Part shown: positions 9,613-18,562 of the stretch, one piece after another
How positions within the stretch are numbered: position 1 is the first letter of the stretch
How the letters are laid out: every line of letters starts with the position of its first letter
Assembly: GCF_001718315.1 (NCBI RefSeq)
Contig: NZ_CP013362.1
Span: 3,224,001-3,288,000, forward strand
From: Burkholderia diffusa
GTDB taxonomy: Bacteria > Pseudomonadota > Gammaproteobacteria > Burkholderiales > Burkholderiaceae
DNA length: 64,000 nucleotides
Reading direction: 5' to 3'
Position numbers and translations under genes: made by a program
Notes under the pieces: model-generated
Told to the model about the DNA's origin: nothing
Database searches by the model: none
The model's input: the letters and a program-made list of their open reading frames with translations, nothing else

Positions 9613-10494
9613 ATGGTTTCGTTCAAACGCGCGCTCGCCGCGCATGGCGCAACGTCGCTCTTCGTATTGCTGTGGAGCAGCGGCGCGATCTTCGCTGAAC
9701 TCGGTCTGCGTCACGCATCCGCGTTCGTCTTTCTCACCGCACGATTCGCGCTCGCATCACTCGTGCTGCTCGTGCCGGCCGTCATGCGCGGGCGCTGGCT
9801 GCCGCCGCGCGGCGCGCGACGCATGGCCGCGCTGACCGGCCTGCTGATGATGGGCGGCTATTCGATCTTCTATCTGCTCGCGCTCGAGCGCGGGATCGCG
9901 CCGGGCGTGCTGGCGACGATCCTCGGCGTGCAGCCGATCCTCACGCTCGCGATCGTCGAGCGGCGCTGGCGACCAATGCGCGTCGCCGGGCTCGGGCTGT
10001 CGCTGGCCGGGCTCGCACTCGTCGTGTGCCGCGGCGTGCGCGGTACGGGCCTGCCGATCATCGGCGTCGCCTGTGCGCTCACCGCGCTTGTCGCGCTGAC
10101 CGCCGGCTCGCTGCTGCAAAAGCGCATGCGCGCAGCCCCTGCCGACGTGCTGCCGCTGCAGAACGCGATCGGCCTCGCGCTGTGCGTGGCGATCCTGCCG
10201 TTCCGGCCGGTCTCGCTCCAGATCGGCTGGGCGTTCATCGTCTCGCTGCTGTGGCTCGGCATCGTGATCTCGGTGATCGCGCAGTTGCTGTTCTACCGGT
10301 TGATGCAACGCGGCGATCTCGTCAACGTGACGAGCCTGTTCTATCTCGTGCCCGTCGTCACCACGCTGATGGACGCTGTCTGGCCTGGCAACCGGCCCGA
10401 ACCGCTCGCGCTCGCCGGCATGGGCGCGATCGTCGCGGGGCTCGCGCTCGTGTTCCGCACACCGGCCGTTCGCACGCGAGCCGATCGCGCGTAA
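9613..10494 (+). CDS. EamA/DMT-superfamily transporter
   Basis: Inner-membrane drug/metabolite exporter with two EamA repeats and about ten hydrophobic helices (293 aa from the chosen start). The start MVSFKRALAAHG is preferred because AGGTGG sits 6 nt upstream; an ATG 12 codons earlier lacks a site. Typical features are the first helix region TSLFVLLWSSGAIFAELGLRHASAFVFLTARF and, in the second repeat, LWLGIVISVIAQLLFYRLM. Substrate unknown; members export amino acids, purines or small organics. Confidence 0.88.
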   Translation: MVSFKRALAAHGATSLFVLLWSSGAIFAELGLRHASAFVFLTARFALASLVLLVPAVMRGRWLPPRGARRMAALTGLLMMGGYSIFYLLALERGIAPGVLATILGVQPILTLAIVERRWRPMRVAGLGLSLAGLALVVCRGVRGTGLPIIGVACALTALVALTAGSLLQKRMRAAPADVLPLQNAIGLALCVAILPFRPVSLQIGWAFIVSLLWLGIVISVIAQLLFYRLMQRGDLVNVTSLFYLVPVVTTLMDAVWPGNRPEPLALAGMGAIVAGLALVFRTPAVRTRADRA

Positions 10495-10803
10495 GCGAAC
10501 GGGCCGCCGCGCTCGCGAGTGCGGCGGCCCGCATCGACATGTGCTGTGCGCGACTTTTTCGGCGCGAACCGAAAGGAACGGGAAAGAATGGTGCAAGGCA
10601 TTCGTCCGACTTGCCGGAAAATGCGGAATTTCCCCGGGTTTTCCGCATACTTTTAATGGTTCGGATAGCGAAAAACGCAGCGAGGTTGCCTATACTCGAA
10701 TTGACCGCCCCGTTCGCAATCGGGGGCGGCGCAACATGAGAAATGCCCGGCATGGAGCTGGAAGACGCGCGTGCGCCTGTTCCGGCCGGCTACGGAGACA
10801 CGC
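10495..10803. other. Intergenic region with two inverted repeats
   Basis: Holds a 10-bp GC-rich hairpin directly after the transporter (GGGCCGCCGC at 10501-10510 pairing with 10521-10530, no T-run). It also holds an 8-bp inverted repeat ATGCGGAA/TTCCGCAT (10621-10628 and 10641-10648) followed by ACTTTTAA, which could be a terminator or an operator. A TATACT (10691-10696) lies upstream of the small membrane-protein gene and may be its -10 box. Confidence 0.45.
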
Positions 10804-10989
10804 ATGACGACCTATTTCACGATCGGCGACTTCATCCTGTTAATTCCGATGGCGCTGGCCGGCGCGCTATTTCTCGGCGCGGTGCCGTGCGCAACCGAAT
10901 TCCGCCACAACCTGCTGCGCGTGCTCGGCGTGATCCTCGGCGTCGGCGTTGCGGTATTGCTGGTCGAAGGCCTGCCTGCGCTGCTTTAG
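10804..10989 (+). CDS. Small membrane protein of unknown function (61 aa)
   Basis: Two hydrophobic stretches (about residues 9-27, FILLIPMALAGALFLGAVP, and 39-60, LRVLGVILGVGVAVLLVEG) separated by a short polar loop with RH. The start ATG (MTTYFTIGDF) follows CGGAGAC. The composition, with Gly/Ala/Leu-packed helices, is that of a real small inner-membrane protein rather than a chance frame. I recognise no named family. Confidence 0.6.
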   Translation: MTTYFTIGDFILLIPMALAGALFLGAVPCATEFRHNLLRVLGVILGVGVAVLLVEGLPALL

Positions 10990-11108
10990 CGACGCGTCGG
11001 CATGCGCGGGTCACGCCGCTGCATCGCAGCAACGCAACCGTTCGTGTGCGTGCGCAGCGATACGGAATGCGATGGTTCGCATGCCGTATCGACTGTTCTC
11101 GATACCGA

Positions 11109-12152
11109 TCAGATCGCCTGATCGGTGGACGGTTTTTCCCACAGATTGATGCCGCCCTCGGTCGCGTAGCGATCGATCTCCGCGAGTTCGTCGGCCGAGA
11201 AGTCGAGATTCTTCAGCGCACCGACGTTTTCACGCACCTGCTCCGCACGGCTCGCGCCGATCAGCGCCGACGTCACGCGGCCATTGCGCAACACCCATGC
11301 AAGCGCCATCTGCGCGAGGCTCTGCCCGCGCCGCTGCGCGATGCCATTGAGCTTGCGCACATGCTCGAGGTTGTCCGCGCTCAGGTGCTCCTGCTTCAGC
11401 GAGCCGCCGCCCGGCTTGTTTACGCGCGCATCGGCCGGCACGCCGTTCAGGTATTTGGACGTCAGCAGCCCCTGCGCGAGCGGCGTGAACGCGATGCTGC
11501 CCGTGCCGATGTCGTCGAGCGTGCCGAGCAGATCGTGCTCGATCCAGCGGTTCAGCATGTTGTACGACGGCTGGTGGATCAGCAGCGGCACCTTGTATTG
11601 GGCGAGCAGTTCGGCCATCTCGCGCGTCTTCGCGGCCGAGTACGACGAGATGCCGATGTACAGCGCCTTGCCCTGCTGCACGGCCGATGCGAGCGCGCCG
11701 GCGGTTTCCTCGAGCGGCGTGTGCGCGTCGAAGCGGTGCGAATAGAAGATGTCGACGTAGTCGAGCCCCATCCGCTGCAGGCTCTGGTCGAGGCTCGCGA
11801 GCACGTACTTGCGCGACCCGCCGCCGCTGCCGTACGGCCCCGGCCACATGTCCCAGCCGGCCTTCGTCGAGATCAGCAGCTCGTCGCGGTACGGCCGGAA
11901 ATCTTCCTTCAGCAGCCGGCCGAAGTTGGTTTCGGCGCTGCCGTACGGCGGCCCGTAGTTGTTCGCGAGGTCGAAGTGATTGATGCCGAGGTCGAACGCG
12001 GTGCGCAGGATGTCGCGCTGCGTGGCGATCGGCGTCGAGTCGCCGAAGTTGTGCCATAGACCGAGCGACAGGGCGGGCAGTTTGAGCCCGGATTTGCCGC
12101 AGGTGCGGTATTGCATGTCGGCATAACGTTCGGAAGCTGCTTCGTAGGCCAT
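11109..12152 (-). CDS. yghZ: Aldo/keto reductase, YghZ (L-glyceraldehyde 3-phosphate reductase) type
   Basis: NADPH-dependent aldehyde reductase of the AKR14-like branch. The N-terminal part closely follows E. coli YghZ: MQYRTCGKSGLKLPALSLGL then HFDLANNYGPPYGSAE, with the catalytic Asp/Tyr (D and Y of DLANNYG), Lys (ISTKAGWDMW) and His (DIFYSHRFD). The start chosen gives MAYEAASERYADMQYR (347 aa), the same arrangement as in YghZ; 38 residues of upstream open frame are Arg-rich and rejected. E. coli YghZ reduces L-glyceraldehyde 3-phosphate and methylglyoxal; the same role is inferred here. Confidence 0.92.
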   Translation of the reverse strand: MAYEAASERYADMQYRTCGKSGLKLPALSLGLWHNFGDSTPIATQRDILRTAFDLGINHFDLANNYGPPYGSAETNFGRLLKEDFRPYRDELLISTKAGWDMWPGPYGSGGGSRKYVLASLDQSLQRMGLDYVDIFYSHRFDAHTPLEETAGALASAVQQGKALYIGISSYSAAKTREMAELLAQYKVPLLIHQPSYNMLNRWIEHDLLGTLDDIGTGSIAFTPLAQGLLTSKYLNGVPADARVNKPGGGSLKQEHLSADNLEHVRKLNGIAQRRGQSLAQMALAWVLRNGRVTSALIGASRAEQVRENVGALKNLDFSADELAEIDRYATEGGINLWEKPSTDQAI

Positions 12153-12335
12153 GAGTCGATTCCGTGAAGACGTCGGGGATGGGACGCGCACCGCGCGCGA
12201 ACATCGCGCGCGGCGGCGAGGGAAACGTACGACGGTTATGGTATCGAACGTGGCCGACGCGCGCACGGCAATGGACGCCGCCGCGTGCGTCGCCTACACT
12301 GCGGCGTCTCGAATCACCGTTACAGCGAGGTTGGT

Positions 12336-12542
12336 ATGTCCCGGGTCATCTCGGTTGCGCTGCTCGTCGGCGGCGTCGTGCTGCTGTATTTCGGCGGCCA
12401 GTCGTTCCATTCGATCAACGACAACGTGTCGCGCTTCTTCACCGGCTCGCCCGCCACGAAGACGATCCTGCTGATCGCAGGCGGCGCCGTCGCATCGCTG
12501 ATTGGCCTGATCGGCCTCGCGATGCCGACCAACAAGCGCTGA
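12336..12542 (+). CDS. DUF3185-type small membrane protein (68 aa)
   Basis: Two transmembrane segments: residues about 3-19 (VISVALLVGGVVLLYFGG) and 42-62 (ILLIAGGAVASLIGLIG), linked by the polar loop QSFHSINDNVSRFFTGSPATK. The SINDNVSRFFTG-SP-T segment is characteristic of the DUF3185 family. GAGG precedes the ATG. Function unknown; a strong terminator follows. Confidence 0.75.
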   Translation: MSRVISVALLVGGVVLLYFGGQSFHSINDNVSRFFTGSPATKTILLIAGGAVASLIGLIGLAMPTNKR

Positions 12543-12602
12543 TCTCGCGGCCGCGCGATACACGAAGGCGCCCCGCATCGCGCGAGCAGCTGCACAAAAC
12601 GC

Positions 12603-12627
12603 AACGGGCGGCCCAGGCCGCCCGTTT
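12603..12627. terminator. Bidirectional terminator between DUF3185 gene and PhyH gene
   Basis: AACGGGCGGCC pairs with GGCCGCCCGTT around a CA centre; TTTGTT follows on the plus strand and AAAAC precedes it for the minus strand. It lies between two convergent genes. Confidence 0.75.
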
Positions 12628-12697
12628 GTTCGTCCGCCCGCGCGGCCGCAGTGCCGCATCGGACAACCGGCGCGGCCGCATCTCCGCCCGCACGCTG

Positions 12698-13471
12698 CTA
12701 GAACTGCACCTCCGGCTTCGCCGCCGAACGCGTGCCCGGTAACGGCCGGTTGCTCAGGCCGTGGTACGTATAGACGAGCGAGAACTTCACCTGGTCGGAG
12801 CGGTTTTGCCCCGCCGAATGCAGCGTGTTGCAGTGGAAGAACACGACGTCACCCGTCTGAAGCGACGGACAGGTTGCCGCATCGATCATCTTGCGGTTTT
12901 CCGGCAAGTCGCCGCGGAAGAACTTCGCGTCGTCGAACGCTTCCGGCCCGAATTCGGCCGTGTGCGAACCCGGCACCAGCCAGAGCGCGCCGTTTTCGTT
13001 CGTTTCCGGCCCAAGCGCGAGCCACACCGACACCATGTCCGCGCGTTCGAACGACCAGTAGCGGAAGTCGCGATGCCAGCCCGTCAGGCTGCCGTACGCG
13101 GGGTGCTTCGTCATCATGCAATTGTGATGCGCGCGTGACAGCACCGGCTGCTCGCCGAAGTACTCGCGCATCCACGCGCCGATTTCGGGCGCGATCGCAC
13201 GCGCGGCGAATGCCGGATCGCGCGTATAGGCGTCCAGCAGCCGCCGCACCGTATGGCCGCCGGGCGCATGCTTCGACTCGGGCGCGCCCGGGTAGCGCAA
13301 ATCCGCCTCGAACTCGATCGGCTCTGCCGCTTCCTGCAACTGGCGCACCGCGATCTGCTTGAGCGCCGCGCACTGCGCCTCGTCAACGAGGCCGCGCGCC
13401 ACGACGAAGCCGCGCTCGCGCAATTCCGCGACTTGCGCGCGGATCGATTCCGACTGCAATGGAGACGACAT
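12698..13471 (-). CDS. Phytanoyl-CoA dioxygenase (PhyH) family protein
   Basis: Non-haem Fe(II)/2-oxoglutarate-dependent oxygenase. The metal-binding HxD is in TGWHRDFRYWSFERADMVS, and the distal His in VVFFHCNTLHSAGQNRSDQ, followed by RSDQVKFS with the Arg that would bind 2-oxoglutarate. The start ATG gives MSSPLQSESIRAQ (257 aa) with TGGAGACGAC... context nearby; upstream codons in the same frame are not protein-like. Substrate unknown; PhyH proteins hydroxylate diverse small molecules. The gene stands alone, between a terminator and a 350-nt intergenic region. Confidence 0.87.
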   Translation of the reverse strand: MSSPLQSESIRAQVAELRERGFVVARGLVDEAQCAALKQIAVRQLQEAAEPIEFEADLRYPGAPESKHAPGGHTVRRLLDAYTRDPAFAARAIAPEIGAWMREYFGEQPVLSRAHHNCMMTKHPAYGSLTGWHRDFRYWSFERADMVSVWLALGPETNENGALWLVPGSHTAEFGPEAFDDAKFFRGDLPENRKMIDAATCPSLQTGDVVFFHCNTLHSAGQNRSDQVKFSLVYTYHGLSNRPLPGTRSAAKPEVQF

Positions 13472-13824
13472 GGGATGCCAGACGTTTATCGTGTGAATGT
13501 GACGATTGTAAATCGGCGCCGGATGCCACGAACAGCGCCATTGTCGTGCGCAGGGGCATGCCAATCGTCGATTTGATCTGGCGCAAGGGAACTGTGCGGC
13601 GCGGCGCGAGCCTCAGCGACAGGCGGTATGCGGCGACCCGCTTGCGGCACAAGGGTTTATCGCGACTTTTGCACGTCACGAATCCCTTGTAGCCTGTCGC
13701 GGCCTGTCAATTCTGGCGGGCGCGGCGCGCGACGAGTTTCGGTAAGATCCGTTGCGCCATCCGAGGCCGTTCATACCAGTGCGTTCTTCAAGGGCGCCAT
13801 CCATACAAGCGAAGCATCGTTCAC
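13472..13824. other. 353-nt divergent intergenic region
   Basis: Upstream of the PhyH gene (minus) and of a small Arg-rich ORF (plus). Candidate -10 boxes are TACAAT on the minus strand (13505-13510) and TAAGAT on the plus strand (about 13743-13748). No RNA gene or repeat recognised. Confidence 0.35.
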
Positions 13825-14166
13825 ATGCCATTCCGTCTGACTTCCCGTTTCAACCGCACTGCGAAGCGCGTCGCGCAGTCCGCTCCCGTCCGCCCGCTGC
13901 GCCATCATCGCGCACGCACGCAGGCGCTCGCCGAGCACACGCACGCGCACAGCCGGCTGGACGGCATCCGCGCGTGGTTCCACGCGTTCTTCTCGATGAT
14001 GAGCGCGCAGGCGTTCGCACGCCGCGCCGGCCTGCGCTCGCTGCTGCAGAAGCCGTCATCGCTGCGCGCGCTCGCGCTGCGCCGCACGCTGGGGCCGCAG
14101 CGGCGCGTCAATCGCCCGCGCCGCCTCGCGGCCAGCAACGGCTGGTTCGGGTTCAGCGCACGCTGA
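13825..14166 (+). CDS. Hypothetical Arg-rich basic protein (113 aa)
   Basis: Very basic, with many Arg/His/Ala, and one hydrophobic, aromatic segment (IRAWFHAFFSMMSAQAFARR). A TAAGAT box lies about 80 nt upstream and a strong terminator about 80 nt downstream, which supports a transcription unit here. Against it, Arg-rich frames are common by chance in such GC-rich DNA and no clear ribosome binding site precedes the ATG. No family recognised. Confidence 0.4.
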   Translation: MPFRLTSRFNRTAKRVAQSAPVRPLRHHRARTQALAEHTHAHSRLDGIRAWFHAFFSMMSAQAFARRAGLRSLLQKPSSLRALALRRTLGPQRRVNRPRRLAASNGWFGFSAR

Positions 14167-14236
14167 GCCCACGTCGGCGGGCGGTGCTCGCCACGATCGC
14201 AGCGATGCCGTCATCCCGTCGGCGATCGACGCGCAT

Positions 14237-14266
14237 AAAAAAACCCCGGCATGCCGGGGTTTTTTC
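14237..14266. terminator. Strong bidirectional rho-independent terminator downstream of metK
   Basis: CCCCGGCATGCCGGGG (14244-14259) is a perfect palindrome flanked by seven A on the left and seven T on the right, so it can end transcription in both directions: the small plus-strand ORF and metK on the minus strand. Confidence 0.92.
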
Positions 14267-14284
14267 ATTTCGGGCGAACGACGC

Positions 14285-15472
14285 TTACGCGACGCGCGCC
14301 GTCGGCTCCACGCCGGCCGCTTCGGCCAGCGCGAGCGCCTTGTCGGTCGCTTCCCACGAGAATTCCGGCTCTTCGCGGCCGAAGTGGCCGTAAGCTGCCG
14401 TCTTCTCGTAGATCGGGCGCAGCAGGTCGAGCATCTTGATGATGCCCTTCGGACGCAGGTCGAAATGCTCGCGCACGAGCTTCGTGATCACCGCATCCGA
14501 CACGCGGCCCGTGCCGAACGTGTTGACCATCACCGAAGTCGGCTCGGCGACGCCGATCGCGTACGACACCTGGATCAGCGCGCGCGATGCGAGGCCTGCC
14601 GCGACGATGTTCTTCGCGACGTAACGGCCGGCATACGCCGCCGAACGGTCGACCTTCGACGGATCCTTGCCCGAGAACGCGCCGCCGCCGTGCGGTGCGG
14701 CACCGCCGTAGGTGTCGACGATGATCTTGCGGCCCGTCAGGCCGCAGTCGCCCTGCGGACCGCCGATCACGAACCGGCCGGTCGGGTTCACCAGGAACTT
14801 GATGTCGCCCTTGATCAGGTCGGCCGGCAGCGTCGGCTTGATGATTTCCTCGATCACGGCTTCGCGCAGCGCCGGCAGTTCGATGTCCGGTGCGTGCTGC
14901 GTGGACAGCACGACGGTGTCGATCGAATCGGGGCGGCCGTCGACGTAGCGGACGGTGACCTGCGACTTCGCGTCCGGGCGCAGCCACTGCAGGCGGCCGT
15001 CGCGGCGCAAGCTCGCCTGGCGCTCGACGAGACGGTGCGACAGGTAGATCGGCAGCGGCATCAGTTCCGGCGTTTCGTCGCATGCGTAACCGAACATCAG
15101 GCCCTGGTCGCCCGCGCCTTGATCGAGGTTGTCGTCATGCGCGCGGTCGACGCCTTGCGCGATGTCCGGCGACTGCTTGTCGTACGCGACGAGCACCGCG
15201 CAACCCTTGTAGTCGATGCCGTACTCGGTGTTGTCGTAGCCGATGCGCTTGATGGTGTCGCGCGCGATCTGGATGTAATCGATGTTGGCCGTCGTGGTGA
15301 TTTCACCGGCCAGAACGACGAGACCCGTGTTGCACAGCGTTTCGGCTGCAACGCGGGAATATTTGTCCTGCTCGAGGATGGCGTCGAGAATCGCGTCCGA
15401 GATTTGGTCCGCGACCTTGTCCGGATGGCCTTCGGAGACGGATTCGGACGTGAAGAGATAATCGTTTGCCAC
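14285..15472 (-). CDS. metK: S-adenosylmethionine synthetase MetK
   Basis: Makes S-adenosylmethionine from methionine and ATP. Family signatures: [15 protein letters not shown] at the N-terminus, [12 protein letters not shown] in the middle, and [19 protein letters not shown] near residue 265-285. The start is taken as GTG (protein [11 protein letters not shown]..., 395 aa): AGGAG lies 8 nt upstream and this is where similarity to other MetK proteins begins. An ATG 12 codons further up would add [12 protein letters not shown], which overlaps that ribosome binding site. Divergent from the lauroyl acyltransferase gene. Confidence 0.97.
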   Translation of the reverse strand: MANDYLFTSESVSEGHPDKVADQISDAILDAILEQDKYSRVAAETLCNTGLVVLAGEITTTANIDYIQIARDTIKRIGYDNTEYGIDYKGCAVLVAYDKQSPDIAQGVDRAHDDNLDQGAGDQGLMFGYACDETPELMPLPIYLSHRLVERQASLRRDGRLQWLRPDAKSQVTVRYVDGRPDSIDTVVLSTQHAPDIELPALREAVIEEIIKPTLPADLIKGDIKFLVNPTGRFVIGGPQGDCGLTGRKIIVDTYGGAAPHGGGAFSGKDPSKVDRSAAYAGRYVAKNIVAAGLASRALIQVSYAIGVAEPTSVMVNTFGTGRVSDAVITKLVREHFDLRPKGIIKMLDLLRPIYEKTAAYGHFGREEPEFSWEATDKALALAEAAGVEPTARVA

Positions 15473-15737
15473 TTTTTCAGGCTCCTGTGTGGTTACGGTT
15501 GGTTTCACGTAGCCAGCTTCGTTGGGCCTGAAGCGGCGACGCTTTAGCGGATTACCAGGACCGGGCAGCGCGCTTCGCGCCAGCCGGCTTCGCCCCGCAA
15601 GTTGTCAGTTAACTCGGCGAAGCCCGTATTATAGCGGCTTTCGTGAATTGTCACAGAGCGCCGCCCGTGCTGCATCTTCCGCTGTCCTACCCCCCTGTTC
15701 GCAACGTGCCGGCCAGCCGGTCCCACGGAGACTCCGC

Positions 15738-16622
15738 ATGCTAGGCCGCCTCGGCACGCACCTCGCCATCGGCTTGCTGAAGCTGCTCGCCCTGCTGCCG
15801 TACGGCCTGACCGCACGGTTCGGCGACGGCCTCGGCTGGCTGCTGTACCAGATTCCCAGCCGGCGAAAGCGCATCGTACATACCAATCTGAAACTCTGCT
15901 TCCCCGACTGGAGCGACGAACGGCGCGAGGAAGTGGCGGGCCAGCACTTCCGCCACGCAATCCGCAGCTACGTCGAGCGCAGCGTCCAGTGGTTCGGCTC
16001 CGAGCGCAAGCTCGCGAAGCTGATCCAGGTAGACAGCGCCGTCGACCTCACCGATCCGGATCTGCCCCCGACGCTGTTCCTGGGCCTGCATTTCGTCGGC
16101 ATCGAAGCCGGCTCGATCTGGCTGAACCGTTCGCTGCAGCGCCGCTGCGGGTCGCTGTACCAGCCGTTCTCGAATGCGGTGCTCGAGGAAGAGGCGAAGA
16201 AGGCCCGCGGGCGTTTCGACGCCGAGATGGTCGGCCGCGCGGACAGCGCGCGCGTCGTGCTGCGCTGGCTGCGCGACCGCAAGCCGGTGATGCTCGGCGC
16301 CGACATGGACTATGGTCTGCGCAATTCGACGTTCGTACCCTTCTTCGGTGTGCCGGCGTGCACGCTGACGGCCGTCGGCCGGCTCGCGAAGACGGGCCGC
16401 GCGCAGGTCGTGCCGTTCATCGGCGAGGTGCTGCCGAACTACAAGGGATACCGGCTGAAGGTGTTCAAGCCGTGGGACAACTACCCGACCGGCGACGACG
16501 ATCTCGACGCGCGGCGGATGAACGAATTCCTCGAGGAGCAGATTCCGCTGATGCCCGAGCAGTATTACTGGGTGCACAAGCGCTTCAAGACGCGCCCGCC
16601 CGGCGAGCCGAGCCTCTACTGA
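15738..16622 (+). CDS. lpxL: Lipid A biosynthesis lauroyl acyltransferase, LpxL/HtrB family
   Basis: Inner-membrane acyltransferase adding a secondary acyl chain to lipid A. The catalytic HX4E is in LGLHFVGIEAGSIWL, and an N-terminal hydrophobic anchor (LAIGLLKLLALLPYGL) precedes it. The start MLGRLGTHLAIG has CGGAGA upstream (294 aa); an in-frame reading extending 72 codons upstream is in the metK/lpxL promoter region and is rejected. The end YYWVHKRFKTRPPGEPSLY is typical of the family (the R-F-K-T-R-P-x-G motif). Whether it is LpxL- or LpxM-like cannot be decided from sequence alone. Confidence 0.93.
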   Translation: MLGRLGTHLAIGLLKLLALLPYGLTARFGDGLGWLLYQIPSRRKRIVHTNLKLCFPDWSDERREEVAGQHFRHAIRSYVERSVQWFGSERKLAKLIQVDSAVDLTDPDLPPTLFLGLHFVGIEAGSIWLNRSLQRRCGSLYQPFSNAVLEEEAKKARGRFDAEMVGRADSARVVLRWLRDRKPVMLGADMDYGLRNSTFVPFFGVPACTLTAVGRLAKTGRAQVVPFIGEVLPNYKGYRLKVFKPWDNYPTGDDDLDARRMNEFLEEQIPLMPEQYYWVHKRFKTRPPGEPSLY

Positions 16623-16643
16623 GTCGAACCCGCGGGCGCGCCG

Positions 16644-16946
16644 TCAGAGGCGTGCCTGCGCCCGTGCCACCTTCGGCACGCCTTTCGCTCGCGCCTGCCA
16701 GAGATCGTAGGCCAACTGCTGCGCGAGCCACAGGTCCGCCCTCCCGCCGTTTTCCTCCCCAAGCCACGCTTCGAGACGCAGGGCCATTTCAGGCGAAATG
16801 CCGGCGTGGCCGTGCAGGATGCGCGACAGCGCCGCGCGCGTGACGCCGAGCTGCGCGGCGGCTTCGGTGACGGTCAGGCCAAGCGCCGGCAAAACGTCGT
16901 CGCGCAGCGATTCGCCCGGATGAGGCGGATTGAAGATGCGTGTCAT
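16644..16946 (-). CDS. higA: HigA-type antitoxin, XRE/HTH
   Basis: 100-aa DNA-binding antitoxin. Starts [20 protein letters not shown], the classical HigA opening, followed by an HTH of the lambda-repressor type ([34 protein letters not shown]). It neutralises the HigB toxin encoded 14 nt upstream and represses their common promoter. Toxin-first order is the usual one for higBA. Confidence 0.92.
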   Translation of the reverse strand: MTRIFNPPHPGESLRDDVLPALGLTVTEAAAQLGVTRAALSRILHGHAGISPEMALRLEAWLGEENGGRADLWLAQQLAYDLWQARAKGVPKVARAQARL

Positions 16947-16960
16947 GGCGTCGAATAACC

Positions 16961-17239
16961 TCAGTGATAGTCTTGATAATTGACCAGGACGACATCGGGA
17001 CCCTCGAACCTGAACGTCAGGCGCCAATTGGCGCTCACGCTCACCGAGTAGCAGCCCTCCAGCCCGCCGGCGAGGCCATGCAAGCGCCAGCCCGGTACGT
17101 TCATGTCGCACGACCGGCTCGCCATGTCGAGGCGCGCAAGCTGGCGCCGTAATCTCGGGGCATGATCGGGCCGAATGCCCGCCTTGCTACCGTTCGTGAA
17201 AAACGCTTCCAGCCCCTTGTGCTGCCATGACTTGATCAT
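16961..17239 (-). CDS. higB: HigB-type toxin, RelE superfamily mRNA interferase
   Basis: 92-aa ribosome-dependent endoribonuclease that cuts mRNA in the A site. Characteristic elements: start [22 protein letters not shown], then [15 protein letters not shown] and the C-terminal [20 protein letters not shown] with the Arg and Trp that shape the catalytic surface. GGGAGG lies only 3 nt before the ATG, an unusually tight spacing that may lower toxin translation. It forms a two-gene operon with the antitoxin downstream and is preceded by a near-consensus promoter. Confidence 0.92.
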   Translation of the reverse strand: MIKSWQHKGLEAFFTNGSKAGIRPDHAPRLRRQLARLDMASRSCDMNVPGWRLHGLAGGLEGCYSVSVSANWRLTFRFEGPDVVLVNYQDYH

Positions 17240-17286
17240 GGGCCTCCCACACTCGAGTGCGATACGGATGGCATGGCCCACATGGC

Positions 17287-17326
17287 GTATAGCCAGACTA
17301 TACGAATCGCCTGATTGATTTGTCAA
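17287..17326 (-). promoter_or_regulatory. higBA promoter and probable HigA operator
   Basis: On the minus strand a perfect -35 TTGACA (17321-17326 as its complement) is 18 nt from TATAGT (17297-17302), so transcription would start some 45-50 nt before higB. The -10 box lies inside the inverted repeat GTATAG-CCAGA-CTATAC (17287-17303), ideal for a HigA dimer to block RNA polymerase. The consensus match is seen; binding by HigA is inferred. Confidence 0.8.
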
Positions 17327-17656
17327 TTTGACCGGTACGAAAGCACGCACGCGGCTCATCCCGCGCACTGGCGATGGTTGGACGCGCGCCGCCGGCTTAG
17401 CCTGTCCCGATGAAGTCCGCCTCATCGCATCGCCTCAATCTGCGCGCTCGCCTCTCGAGAAACCAGTCGGCCGATTGACCGATATTCCCCGCTTGCTCCC
17501 TGAGCGACGCCCGACACCGCGCGCAGCGCGGGACGCCCCTGTCGGCTGCATGTATCATTTGCGGTTGAGATCAGCACGACGAACGACGCCGCCCGGGAGG
17601 CCGGCTCGCACGTCGATCGTGCCGACCGCCCTGTTCGCCATGGAACTCCGGACCCA
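17304..17656. other. Intergenic region between higBA promoter and dapF
   Basis: About 330 nt upstream of the -35 box of higBA and before dapF. No gene, repeat or RNA was recognised. The dapF promoter is presumably here but no clear -35/-10 pair stands out. Confidence 0.35.
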
Positions 17657-18526
17657 GTGAAACTCTCGTTCACCAAGATGCACGGCGCGGGCAACGACTT
17701 CGTCGTGCTCGACAGCTATTCGCGCGCGCTGCCGCCGCTCACCGACGCGCAGGTGCGCGCGCTCGCCAACCGACACTTCGGCATCGGCGCCGACCAGTTG
17801 CTGCTCGTCGAGAAGCCGACCGTCGACGGCGCGGATTTCAAGTACCGGATCTTCAATTGCGACGGCGGCGAGGTCGAACACTGCGGCAACGGCGCGCGCT
17901 GCTTCGTGAAATTCGTCAGCGACCATGGCCTGACCGACAAGCGCAGCGTGCGTGTGCAGGTGATGAAGGGCTTGATCACGCTGACGATGCAGGACGACGG
18001 CGAAGTGGTCGTCGACATGGGCGCGCCGGTGTTCGCGCCGGAGCAGGTGCCGTTCGACGCGTCGGGGCTCGACGGCCGCGCCGAAGGCAACGACACGCTG
18101 TGGCCGCTCGACGTCGGCGGCCATACGCGCTGGATCTCGACGGTGTCGATGGGCAACCCGCACGCGGTGCAGGTCGTCGACGATGCCGAAGCCTGGCCGG
18201 TGCTCGACGAAGGCCCGCTGATCGAGCGTCACGCGCGCTTCCCGCAGCGGGTGAACGCCGGCTTCATGCAGATCGTGTCGCGCAACGAAGTGAAGCTGCG
18301 CGTGTACGAGCGCGGCGCGGGCGAGACGCTCGCGTGCGGCACCGGCGCGTGCGCGGCGGTGGCGGCCGGCATCCGGCGCGGCCTGCTCGATTCGCCGGTG
18401 ACCGTGCACACGCACGGCGGCGCGCTGACGATCAGCTGGGACGGCGCGCGCGACGAAACCGCCGCGCTGATGATGGCCGGCCCCGCCACGACCGTGTTCG
18501 AAGGCGAGATCGACCTGAACGTCTGA
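17657..18526 (+). CDS. dapF: Diaminopimelate epimerase DapF
   Basis: Converts LL- to meso-diaminopimelate, the precursor of lysine and of peptidoglycan cross-links. The two active-site cysteines sit in [16 protein letters not shown] (about residues 71-86) and [18 protein letters not shown] (about 216-233). The frame opens with GTG giving [19 protein letters not shown], the universal DapF N-terminus, so the start is secure although the ribosome binding site is weak. 289 aa, a normal length. First gene of a run with DUF484, xerC and rlmI. Confidence 0.97.
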   Translation: MKLSFTKMHGAGNDFVVLDSYSRALPPLTDAQVRALANRHFGIGADQLLLVEKPTVDGADFKYRIFNCDGGEVEHCGNGARCFVKFVSDHGLTDKRSVRVQVMKGLITLTMQDDGEVVVDMGAPVFAPEQVPFDASGLDGRAEGNDTLWPLDVGGHTRWISTVSMGNPHAVQVVDDAEAWPVLDEGPLIERHARFPQRVNAGFMQIVSRNEVKLRVYERGAGETLACGTGACAAVAAGIRRGLLDSPVTVHTHGGALTISWDGARDETAALMMAGPATTVFEGEIDLNV

Positions 18527-18562
18527 CCCTTCAACGTCCTGATAACTGAACGCTCCAGCCAC

